Positions 7,062-14,020 of a DNA stretch of 20,738 bases are shown here, one piece after another. The number at the start of each line of letters is the position of its first letter. Position 1 is the first letter of the stretch. Location of the stretch: the NCBI GenBank assembly GCA_012522645.1, contig JAAYKC010000081.1, forward strand, positions 1-20,738, read 5' to 3'. The notes under the pieces are model-generated. The model was not told the DNA's origin. It worked only from the letters and a program-made list of their open reading frames with translations, and ran no database searches. The position numbers and the translations under genes are program-made. Source of the stretch: Thermoplasmatales archaeon. Its GTDB lineage: Archaea; Thermoplasmatota; Thermoplasmata; Methanomassiliicoccales; Methanomethylophilaceae.

Positions 7062-8567
7062 TATCGAACTTGATCCCCGCTCTATCAGCATCCCCTCGAT
7101 CTGAAGAGGCGGATTGCGCATAGCCAGCTCTTTGGCTCTCAGACCTTTCGCCTCATTGTCCGCATATATGGTGAAGAGAACATCTCCTTTCTCAGCCCTC
7201 TGGCCCTTCTTCCTGTGAACCAGTATTCCCGCGCCCTTATCCGTAGGGGACCCGGCCGCTCTGGCTATGGCCACCAGTGTCTTGTTGTGAACAGTGTGCA
7301 CATACCCGGACTTGGTGGTCACTATCTCGTGATAGAATTTGCCCGGCTTCAGGTCATCAGATTTGAGATCTGGGTTGCCGCCCTGGGCCACCACGATCTC
7401 CATGAACTTCTTATGGGCCTCTCCGGATGAGAGTATGCGTCTCGCTTCCTCCCCTCCGTAAGGTATGCCTCCCATCTCCAGCATTACGCCTGCCAGGTCG
7501 CATGCTTTCTCGATCACGCTGGACGGGTGCTTCTCCCCTTCCAGGATCCTTATGCACTCCCTTGCCTCCAGATTGGGGCCTATGGCCGATCCGACAGGCT
7601 GGTCAGCATATGTTATGGCACATTCGACCTGTATGTCAAGTCTGCGGCCCAGATCCATGAAGTCCCTGACATAGGCCCTGGCCTCTTCGATGGTCCTGAC
7701 CTTGGTGCCGGATCCCATCGGGATGTCCACCAGCAGGTGGGTGGCGCCTATGGCGATCTTCTTGCTCATTATGGATGCCAGCATCTGCGCTCTCGGATTG
7801 ATGCCCAAAGGATACTCGATGCGTATCACCATATCGTCCACCGGAGCTATGTTCATCGCTCCTCCCCATGCGAAGGTCCCTCCGACACTCTCTGCGACCT
7901 CCTTTATGCGGGCCGCCGACAGCTCCACATTGCAGAACGTCTCTACGAAATCAGATGTCCCGGAAGCGCTGCTTATCGCCCTTGAGGACGTCTTAGGGAT
8001 CATCAGGCCTGCCGCGGCGACTATCGATACCACTATGGGGGTCACCTTGTTACCGGGAACGCCGCCCAGGCTGTGGAAGTCGAACACAGGCTGACGGTCG
8101 AAGACCAGGCGGTCCCCGGTGTCAACCATGGCGTTGGTGAAATCAGCGATCTCCTCGACGTCCATGCCATTGATGTAAAGCGCCGTGAGCCAGGCGGATA
8201 TCTCTATCTTCGACAGCTTCGATTCGGCGATGTCTTTGACTATATCATATATCTCGGTGGAACTGAGCTTCTCATTGTCCATCTTGCTTCTTATGCTTCT
8301 GACGGATTCCGGTTTGGGAGAATTCTCGATGTTCACCTCGTCAGCGTCCTTGACGCCGATCTTGGCCATCACATCAGACGACATGAGGACTGACCCCTTC
8401 TTGACGACCGTATCAGATTTGCTGACCAGCGTAACGGTGGATCTGTTCCTGCCGTCTATGCGGACACGGTCCATCTCCTTGACGCCCAGTTCGATGCAGT
8501 CGTCATCATGCAGTATGACTATCGGCTCTGAAGAGTCCACATTGTAGAACTTTACCTTGAATTTCAT
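7056..8567 (-). CDS. deoA: AMP phosphorylase
   Basis: AMP phosphorylase splits nucleoside 5'-monophosphates with phosphate into a base and ribose 1,5-bisphosphate, the first step of the archaeal AMP/RuBisCO route. From ATG 8567 the protein has 503 residues, the usual archaeal length, and begins MKFKVKFYNVDSSEP as the family does. An N-terminal domain is followed by thymidine-phosphorylase-like motifs: FHSLGGVPGNKVTPIV and SRAISSASGTSDFVET. An in-frame GTG at 8579 exists but the ATG is preferred, because it forms an ATGA overlap with the rbcL stop. The gene sits third in e2b2-rbcL-deoA-acsE, so all three enzymes of the route are encoded together. Confidence 0.94.
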   Translation of the reverse strand: MKFKVKFYNVDSSEPIVILHDDDCIELGVKEMDRVRIDGRNRSTVTLVSKSDTVVKKGSVLMSSDVMAKIGVKDADEVNIENSPKPESVRSIRSKMDNEKLSSTEIYDIVKDIAESKLSKIEISAWLTALYINGMDVEEIADFTNAMVDTGDRLVFDRQPVFDFHSLGGVPGNKVTPIVVSIVAAAGLMIPKTSSRAISSASGTSDFVETFCNVELSAARIKEVAESVGGTFAWGGAMNIAPVDDMVIRIEYPLGINPRAQMLASIMSKKIAIGATHLLVDIPMGSGTKVRTIEEARAYVRDFMDLGRRLDIQVECAITYADQPVGSAIGPNLEARECIRILEGEKHPSSVIEKACDLAGVMLEMGGIPYGGEEARRILSSGEAHKKFMEIVVAQGGNPDLKSDDLKPGKFYHEIVTTKSGYVHTVHNKTLVAIARAAGSPTDKGAGILVHRKKGQRAEKGDVLFTIYADNEAKGLRAKELAMRNPPLQIEGMLIERGSSSIR

Positions 8568-9808
8568 TTCATTCCCCACTTTTCCAATGCTGCCTTAAGT
8601 TCCTCATGAGTCTTCGCATATACGTCTGCAGGTATTTTCTCATATGCGGCATCCACGGCCTGGCTCATTGCCATGGCCCCTTTCCTCACTCCTCCGGGAT
8701 GACCTGCCACGGCCCCTCCGGCCTGGATCTGCACCGTGAATCCCGACTTCTCCACAAGCTTGCCTATCATTCCCGGGTAGACCCCGCCGGAGCAGACCGG
8801 CATGACCTTCCTGTACGGCACGTCCTCATCAAGACATGCTCTCAGATTGTCCATGTCCCCGCTTGCGTCCCCGGACATCTTGCCGACACCGAGAGTCCCT
8901 ATGTGCAAAGCATCACCTCCGCACATACGTGACATCTTGGCGATCGGCAGCATCGCTATGCCGTGGTTCTTATCGCGGGTCATGGCTCCGTGCATGGTCC
9001 TGTGAACATGTATGGGGACCTTTACCGAGGGGTCCTCGGCAAGAGCCTGAACGGCAGAGAAACCGCACGTTATTATGTCGACCATGATCTGCTTGGCCCC
9101 TGCTGCCTGCACCTTGTCCGCAGCCTCCAGAATACGGTGGCCGCCCGTGCTGATATTTATCGCATGGACCATGTGGATCCCCTGTTGTTCCAGCTTATCC
9201 AGGGCCTCGGCTATCGCGACGGTCCTGTCCTCAATCGGACAGAACTTCTGATTCGTAAGGGTTTCGTCATCCTTGCTGTTGGTCAGACCCCCCATGCCGG
9301 ACTCGTAGACATAATCAGCCATTTCCTTGGGCGACAGACCTATCTTCGGTTTGATTATCGTGCCCACCAACGGCTTGTCCTTCCTCTTCAGAATGTCCTT
9401 GAGCCCGTCCGCACCGTGCTTAGGTCCGGGGAATTGCTCCAGTATGCTCTTGGGGAACCTCACGTCCTCCAATCTCACCTTCTTCAGGGCCTCCAGTCCG
9501 AAGAGGTTCCCTGCGATCACGCTCAGGATCTGAGGCACTCCGCCCACATCTATGCTGAAATCATCATTGGGGAAGGCCACTGTGATCCTGTTGCCGCTGA
9601 TGTTCGTCACGCGCGCTCCGTATTTCTCAATAATTCCGCTCTTCAGCGTCGATATCTCCGTCCATGTGCCGGTGGACTGCTCTGCGGCTATGGAATCGGC
9701 GGCCTCCTCCATCGGAAGATCGGTCGTGACACTGTAATCGCAGATGACGTATTCGTCCGGATCAAGGTTCTCATTCAAATGCAGATATGTGTAATTCTTC
9801 TGTTTCAT
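8564..9808 (-). CDS. rbcL: Ribulose-1,5-bisphosphate carboxylase, archaeal form III
   Basis: This enzyme adds CO2 to ribulose 1,5-bisphosphate to give two 3-phosphoglycerates. The 414-residue protein keeps the active site: K153-P-K155 (TIIKPKIGL), the carbamylated lysine and metal ligands K179-D180-D181-E182, H267/H269-R270 (IHVHRTMHG), H302 (LHIGT) and loop-6 K310 (GVGKMSGD). The N-domain has GTWTEI (47-52). Neighbouring e2b2 and deoA identify it as the NMP-salvage type III enzyme rather than a Calvin-cycle or phosphoribulokinase-dependent one. ATG 9808 follows a GAGG ribosome site. The e2b2 amber stop lies 15 bases upstream in the same frame, so UAG read-through would give an E2b2-RuBisCO fusion (see findings). 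Confidence 0.95.
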   Translation of the reverse strand: MKQKNYTYLHLNENLDPDEYVICDYSVTTDLPMEEAADSIAAEQSTGTWTEISTLKSGIIEKYGARVTNISGNRITVAFPNDDFSIDVGGVPQILSVIAGNLFGLEALKKVRLEDVRFPKSILEQFPGPKHGADGLKDILKRKDKPLVGTIIKPKIGLSPKEMADYVYESGMGGLTNSKDDETLTNQKFCPIEDRTVAIAEALDKLEQQGIHMVHAINISTGGHRILEAADKVQAAGAKQIMVDIITCGFSAVQALAEDPSVKVPIHVHRTMHGAMTRDKNHGIAMLPIAKMSRMCGGDALHIGTLGVGKMSGDASGDMDNLRACLDEDVPYRKVMPVCSGGVYPGMIGKLVEKSGFTVQIQAGGAVAGHPGGVRKGAMAMSQAVDAAYEKIPADVYAKTHEELKAALEKWGMK

Positions 9809-9820
9809 CTTATCAATCCT

Positions 9821-10741
9821 CTAAAGTTGCAAAGCTGAATATCCTAACTGATGTGTCATGACCCCGAATACCGCGCCCGGGCCCATCATCCCCAATTCCG
9901 TGATTATGGCATCTATATAGGCCGCCGGAGTGCTGTCGAACACCGGATTGTATATCCTCACCGTTTCGGGAAGCTCTCCCGGTGCTGCCACTTCCGACGG
10001 GTCCCTTTCCTCTATGGTGACCATGTCCCCGTAGAGGGACATCGGAGAGAATTTGTAGGTCTCCGCGCAGACATAGAACTGCACCCTGGCCTCATGGGCC
10101 GCAAGAGCCACGTGGGACGTCCCCACTTTGTTGATCAGTGATCCGTGAGAGGTCACGGTGTCCGCTCCCACGAAGACCTTGTTCACTTTCTTCATCACCG
10201 ATCTGACGGCATTGTCCACAACCAGCGTGGTCTCTATGCCCTCGGCATCCAATTCTCTGGCGGTAAGTATCCCCTGCCTCCAGGGGCGTGTCTCTGTTGC
10301 GTACACACTGATGTGCTTGTTCTGCCTGTGTGCGGTCTTCATCACACTGAGCGCCGCACTGCTGTTGCATATCGTGAGAATGGTGTCTCCGTCCTGCACT
10401 CTCTTGGCACCTATCTCCCCGATGACCCTGACGGCATTCTCGGACGACGTGATGAACTTGTCCGCATTCAGTTTTATCAGCGCTGTTGCCTCACCGACAT
10501 CCTTTGCATCAGTCACTCCTCTCAGAGTGGAGTGCACTCCGTTCCAGAGCGATACCGCGGTGGGTCTGGAACCGAGAAGGGCCTTCTTGGCCTCGTCCAG
10601 ATCCCCCAGGAAGGTCTGCATCCCTGTCCCTTCGTATCCGTCTGCGAAATCAGACAATGCTTCCGCACCGGCTCTGGCTATCTTCCCGGCACCGCGTATC
10701 TTCATGCACTTTATGTCTGCAACGGTGTCGCTGATATTCAT
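9821..10741 (-). CDS. e2b2: Ribose-1,5-bisphosphate isomerase (eIF2B-alpha-like)
   Basis: The enzyme converts ribose 1,5-bisphosphate to ribulose 1,5-bisphosphate between AMP phosphorylase and RuBisCO. The 306-residue protein has the eIF2B-like fold, with SLWNGVHSTLRGV (64-76), the catalytic Cys in ICNSSAAL (C125), TRPWRQG (151-157), the catalytic Asp in VVDNAVR (D176) and VGADTVTSHGSLINKVGTSH (191-210). It is first in the operon with rbcL, deoA and acsE. A TATA box 26 bp upstream of ATG 10741 predicts a leaderless transcript. It ends in UAG, followed by four sense codons and then the rbcL ATG in frame. The C-terminus appears complete without read-through. Confidence 0.93.
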   Translation of the reverse strand: MNISDTVADIKCMKIRGAGKIARAGAEALSDFADGYEGTGMQTFLGDLDEAKKALLGSRPTAVSLWNGVHSTLRGVTDAKDVGEATALIKLNADKFITSSENAVRVIGEIGAKRVQDGDTILTICNSSAALSVMKTAHRQNKHISVYATETRPWRQGILTARELDAEGIETTLVVDNAVRSVMKKVNKVFVGADTVTSHGSLINKVGTSHVALAAHEARVQFYVCAETYKFSPMSLYGDMVTIEERDPSEVAAPGELPETVRIYNPVFDSTPAAYIDAIITELGMMGPGAVFGVMTHQLGYSALQL

Positions 10742-10762
10742 GAGCCGTCATCGAGTGCGGCC

Positions 10763-10770
10763 TATAAAAG
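10763..10770 (-). promoter_or_regulatory. TATA box of the e2b2-rbcL-deoA-acsE operon
   Basis: CTTTTATA on the minus strand is centred about 26 bp before the e2b2 start codon, in the 51-bp gap after the RNase III gene. This gives a leaderless message and separates the operon from the upstream gene. Confidence 0.6.
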
Positions 10771-10792
10771 AACCGTGGAAAAAATACAGGTG

Positions 10793-11263
10793 TCAGAATG
10801 TCACCGCGAGCACCAGCCGCCCGGCCTCTTCCAAACCGTACAACAGATAGAATGCTCCCACGATCGCCTCGAATATATCCGCCCGCATATTCTCTTCCAG
10901 GACCGGTATCTTCGTCCTTTTGTCCATATGGCCGTTCCCGACTCGGGATGCTGAGTCTATGTCTATCCCTTTCCTCAGGACCGCAGAGGATATGCATCTG
11001 TTCGCAACGATGTCCTGCTTCACGCCGGTCATCTCGCCTTCGTCACCGCCGAGCCTGTACGCATATTCTGATGCCACCAGCTCGACCACCGCATCCCCGA
11101 GGAACTCCAGGCGCTCGTATGAGACGCCCTCTCCCTTCTCTGACACATAGCTGTCATGAGTGAGGGCTTCGGTGAACAGCTCGACCTCCCGGGATGTGAG
11201 ATCCTTCCTGAAGAACGGCGGTGATGCCATGAGCTCCCTCATCCTCGCTTCCCATGATGCCAT
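10793..11263 (-). CDS. rnc: Single-domain ribonuclease III
   Basis: RNase III cleaves double-stranded RNA. The 156-residue protein consists of the catalytic domain only: ALTHDSYV (33-40), the signature YERLEFLGDAVVELV (49-63, with E50 and D57), VKQDIVANRCISSAVL (81-96) and the second acidic cluster ADIFEAIVGAFYLLYG (128-143, with D129 and E132). It ends right after this, so the usual dsRNA-binding domain is absent, as in Mini-III-type enzymes. ATG 11263 was chosen because a TATA box about 26 bp upstream makes the transcript leaderless there; the longer frame to 11368 would run through the promoter. RNase III is uncommon in archaea. Its substrate cannot be told from the neighbours. Confidence 0.87.
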   Translation of the reverse strand: MASWEARMRELMASPPFFRKDLTSREVELFTEALTHDSYVSEKGEGVSYERLEFLGDAVVELVASEYAYRLGGDEGEMTGVKQDIVANRCISSAVLRKGIDIDSASRVGNGHMDKRTKIPVLEENMRADIFEAIVGAFYLLYGLEEAGRLVLAVTF

Positions 11264-11286
11264 GAAGTCTGCATAGTTCCCATAGG

Positions 11287-11294
11287 ATTTATAC
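11287..11294 (-). promoter_or_regulatory. TATA box of the RNase III gene
   Basis: GTATAAAT on the minus strand lies about 27 bp before ATG 11263, giving a leaderless transcript and fixing the start codon. Confidence 0.6.
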
Positions 11295-11480
11295 CGGGGC
11301 CGAGAAAGCCTTATCTGACCGAACCGGTGAAAGGATCTGTCATACGGCGGGAGGCGGATCCTCCGCACCGGCTGAGGATCTGTTTGTGAAGAGGGATCAG
11401 GCTTTTCCCGAATCCGTTAAGGGATATGAGGGGCTTCGGAGCACAGAGCCCCTGCCCTGTCCTCTTTTCACTGCACATAC

Positions 11481-11487
11481 TTTATTA
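11481..11487 (+). promoter_or_regulatory. TATA box of the plus-strand unknown gene
   Basis: TTTATTA is centred 27 bp before ATG 11511, predicting that transcription starts at or next to the start codon. Confidence 0.5.
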
Positions 11488-11510
11488 CAGACGAGGGGTT
11501 TATTGAGTGC

Positions 11511-13007
11511 ATGGCTAAAAAGAAGGTCAGATTCAGAGGAGTTAAGCATGCACCCAAAAGATTGGAGAGCGACTTGCTCCAGAAATCCCAGGATCTCCTG
11601 GATGATCCGGGCCTTCTGAGACCTAAGTGCGCAGGCACGTGCAGGAAATGCCACTTCGACAAGCCTTTCGACAGGATAAGCAAACTGGAAGGGATAAAGA
11701 ATGATCCGGATGCCCTGATCAAAGCTTCCAAGCGCGGACCATGCGATATAACGAAGGCTTATGCCGCAACGGCATCCCTCGGAGCCGCTGGAGAGATCAC
11801 ATATCTGGCTACGGCCAAGATAGGCGGCGAGGATTTCTCCTTCGCCAAGAGAGGCAGCGTCGGCAACGATAAGCTGATCGGCTGCCAATATTACAACGAC
11901 CCCAGGGCCAGGCTCCTGCTGTACAACGACATGGCCAGGAAGAAGAAGCTCCACATCTACTCCTTCGATGATATTGTGTGCTCCAACGCACCCAATATGC
12001 CTGAGGATTATCTTTACGATGCATTCTGGGACACCCCCTACGAGTTCCCGGATGATGAGCTCTCGTGCGGTCATGAGGGACAGGGCACCCTTGTCATCGA
12101 GGTCAAATCCCTCGGCAAGGAGATCAGCATATGCAGGAACTGCGCCAAGGACATCTCCACCCTTCAGTCCCTGATATCACGGATATCCGCCAGAGACCCC
12201 CTGGATGATTTTGACGTGTCAGTAAGGCATAAATTCCATTCAGCAGGGGGCGAGGGCAGGGAGACCATACCTCCGGAGAAGGTCAGGGAGTACGCCATGG
12301 GGAAGATAACCGACTCTGCACTGATCTCCTCAGTGCTCAAGGACATGGCCGGGACCCTGAAGAAAGGGGATGTTGCGACTTTCGTGTCCGGCAGTACAAA
12401 TCACGGTTCTGATCTCGACGGCTTCCTGGAGAGTCTGAGGGGAAGTGATGTGGAGAAGGAGGCCCTGAAGGCCTATCTCTCCGGCAAGACTGAGTCCGTG
12501 ATAATAAGGTCCGACAGAGCCTCGGAGGCTCTCAACGCACTGTGGCCTGAGCACTGGAAGGAGATCATATCTTCGTACACGACCCAGGATATCGCCGATA
12601 CCATGGATGATCAGAGCAAGAATAATCCGGCCCAGGCGCTCACGGGCGCCTGGCGCATCATGGTGTCCAAGGACATCATAGGCGGCCTGCCCGACTTCGG
12701 GAAGCGGATCGGTCCCATGACCAAATTGGCTGACGCTTATGCCAGAGCCGCCAAGGTGGGCGGTGCGGAGATGCTCCTGGAGGAAACGGAAAAGAACGTG
12801 CCCCGGGACAATAAGTCGAAGGCCATGGCAAGAGCGTTCGATATGTCCTTGGGGGCCGGGGAAAGGTGGAAGATGTCCGGGGATGATCTGGAATTCTCGA
12901 ATTTCCTTATACCTTTCATCAAGGACCTCCTGGAGGCTGACGGAGAGGCCTATCGTGATAAGATGAACACACTGCTCACGGCGACTGGTTCCGGGGAGAA
13001 GGTCTAG
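11511..13007 (+). CDS. Uncharacterised 498-aa protein with Cys/His clusters
   Basis: I do not recognise a named family. The protein starts with a basic segment (MAKKKVRFRGVKHAPKR). A cluster C40-C44-C47-H48 (CAGTCRKCHF) follows, with C78 and C125 beyond it, then C186-x-H188 and C208-x-x-C211 (SCGH and ICRNCAKD), suggesting one or two zinc-binding modules in the first 215 residues. The last 280 residues are mostly charged, probably helical, with no membrane segment or signal peptide. The basic start and zinc-like knuckles fit a nucleic-acid-associated or ribosome-related cytosolic protein, but this is inference. It has its own leaderless promoter and is monocistronic. It ends in UAG, sharing the palindrome CTAG with the UAG stop of the convergent taw2 gene. 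Confidence 0.8.
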   Translation: MAKKKVRFRGVKHAPKRLESDLLQKSQDLLDDPGLLRPKCAGTCRKCHFDKPFDRISKLEGIKNDPDALIKASKRGPCDITKAYAATASLGAAGEITYLATAKIGGEDFSFAKRGSVGNDKLIGCQYYNDPRARLLLYNDMARKKKLHIYSFDDIVCSNAPNMPEDYLYDAFWDTPYEFPDDELSCGHEGQGTLVIEVKSLGKEISICRNCAKDISTLQSLISRISARDPLDDFDVSVRHKFHSAGGEGRETIPPEKVREYAMGKITDSALISSVLKDMAGTLKKGDVATFVSGSTNHGSDLDGFLESLRGSDVEKEALKAYLSGKTESVIIRSDRASEALNALWPEHWKEIISSYTTQDIADTMDDQSKNNPAQALTGAWRIMVSKDIIGGLPDFGKRIGPMTKLADAYARAAKVGGAEMLLEETEKNVPRDNKSKAMARAFDMSLGAGERWKMSGDDLEFSNFLIPFIKDLLEADGEAYRDKMNTLLTATGSGEKV

Positions 13008-14020
13008 AACACCCTTACGTCCGCTACGTAATGAGAGACAGAGGGAGCGAAGGATTTCACTTCCCTTATGCCCAATATCTCGAATTTACGGTCTCCGAGA
13101 GTCTCCTCGAATACCTTGCGTATCTCTTCCTCGTGACCTTTCACATAGAATGTGTCATGATAGTGGATCACTCCGCCGGGCTTGATTATCCTCAGAGCAT
13201 AAGGTATGAACTCCCTGGTCTTCTGAACATACCCCATGATCACCCTGTCCGCAAGCTCCCCGGTATGCATGTTCCTATTGTCCCCGAGCACGGGCGTGAC
13301 TATGTCCGCCACCCCGTTCTCATCCACGTTCGATGAGAGGTACTCGAATGAATCCAGGTTCTTCTCTATCGATATCACCCTGTCCGGGTTGGCGAATTTG
13401 GCCAACGGAAGCGTGAAGTACCCTATCCCGGCGAACATATCCACCACGAACTCTCCTGTGCAGTCCAGTTTGGCCATCCTCTCGCGCTCATCTATGTTCC
13501 CTGAGGAGAACATCACCTTGGTCACATCGAACCTGTAGAGTATCCCGTTCTCCCTGCGGACCGCCTCTGTTTCCGTCCCGTATATCACTTTCATGTCAGG
13601 GATTCTGAGCTCTCCGCTGACGCCGGACATGTCAACACAGACGGTCTTCGCACCCAGCTCTCGGGCGTATGCTTCCCCTATATCCTTCTCATGGGCTTCC
13701 ATTCCCGGGAAATGCTTGATTATCACGATGTTCCCGACGTATTCCCATTTCATGGGCAAGGATGACAGCACATCATCCGAAAGGTTCGAGAGAGCGGACT
13801 TTATCCTCCCCTGAGGCGGGGTTCTCGCCCTGGAATGCGCTTCTCCTTCGACGACCTCATACCCCAATTCCCTTATCTTCGGCGCCGCATCCTCGATTAT
13901 AGGAATCAGCCTCCAGCTTCCGGACTTGGAGATCTTTGCCGACCTGTTCACCAGACCCGCCTCCATGAGCATCGGTATGGTCTCTGCCGCCTCAGAGGAC
14001 GGTATCTTGGCCAGGTCCAT
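13004..14020 (-). CDS. taw2: tRNA(Phe) wyosine-pathway aminocarboxypropyltransferase, Taw2 (Trm5/TYW2 family)
   Basis: Trm5/TYW2-family class I SAM enzymes act on position 37 of tRNA(Phe). Taw2 transfers the 3-amino-3-carboxypropyl group of SAM to 4-demethylwyosine. The 338-residue protein has an N-terminal accessory region (AGLVNRSAKI...RLIPI, 21-41), a middle RNA-binding-like domain and a Rossmann domain with motif I FVVDMFAGIGYFTLPLAK (191-208), VISIEKN (215-221) and IHYHD near residue 290. The FAGIGYFTLPLA and IHYHD forms point to Taw2 rather than the m1G methyltransferase Trm5, though the latter cannot be excluded. Its ATG overlaps the upstream flavoprotein stop by one base, and it is the last gene of the long tfs-to-taw2 operon. 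The stop is UAG. Confidence 0.8.
   Translation of the reverse strand: MDLAKIPSSEAAETIPMLMEAGLVNRSAKISKSGSWRLIPIIEDAAPKIRELGYEVVEGEAHSRARTPPQGRIKSALSNLSDDVLSSLPMKWEYVGNIVIIKHFPGMEAHEKDIGEAYARELGAKTVCVDMSGVSGELRIPDMKVIYGTETEAVRRENGILYRFDVTKVMFSSGNIDERERMAKLDCTGEFVVDMFAGIGYFTLPLAKFANPDRVISIEKNLDSFEYLSSNVDENGVADIVTPVLGDNRNMHTGELADRVIMGYVQKTREFIPYALRIIKPGGVIHYHDTFYVKGHEEEIRKVFEETLGDRKFEILGIREVKSFAPSVSHYVADVRVF

Larger units (their letters stand above)
11264..11510. other. Divergent intergenic region, 247 bp
   Basis: This gap lies between the divergent RNase III gene and the plus-strand unknown gene and holds a TATA box for each. Between them is a hairpin-forming stretch at 11429-11453 (AGGGGCT paired with AGCCCCT, 11-base loop) and a GC-rich inverted GCGGA/TCCGC at about 11354-11366. 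No tRNA, promoter pair for a small RNA, or convincing short gene was recognised. Confidence 0.4.

Noticed and set aside
11264..11368. N-terminal extension of RNase III by 35 residues
   Set aside because: The extension runs through the TATA box at 11287-11294 and is basic, low in family similarity, and upstream of the predicted start site.
11429..11453. Hairpin AGGGGCT/AGCCCCT as a terminator or small RNA
   Set aside because: No T-run follows the stem, no gene ends here (both flanking genes diverge), and no RNA family was recognised; noted only within the intergenic entry.
12737..13006. Possible amber read-through extension of taw2 into the antisense of the unknown gene
   Set aside because: It would need two successive UAG codons to be read and would add antisense-derived sequence with no family support; taw2 already has a complete C-terminus.
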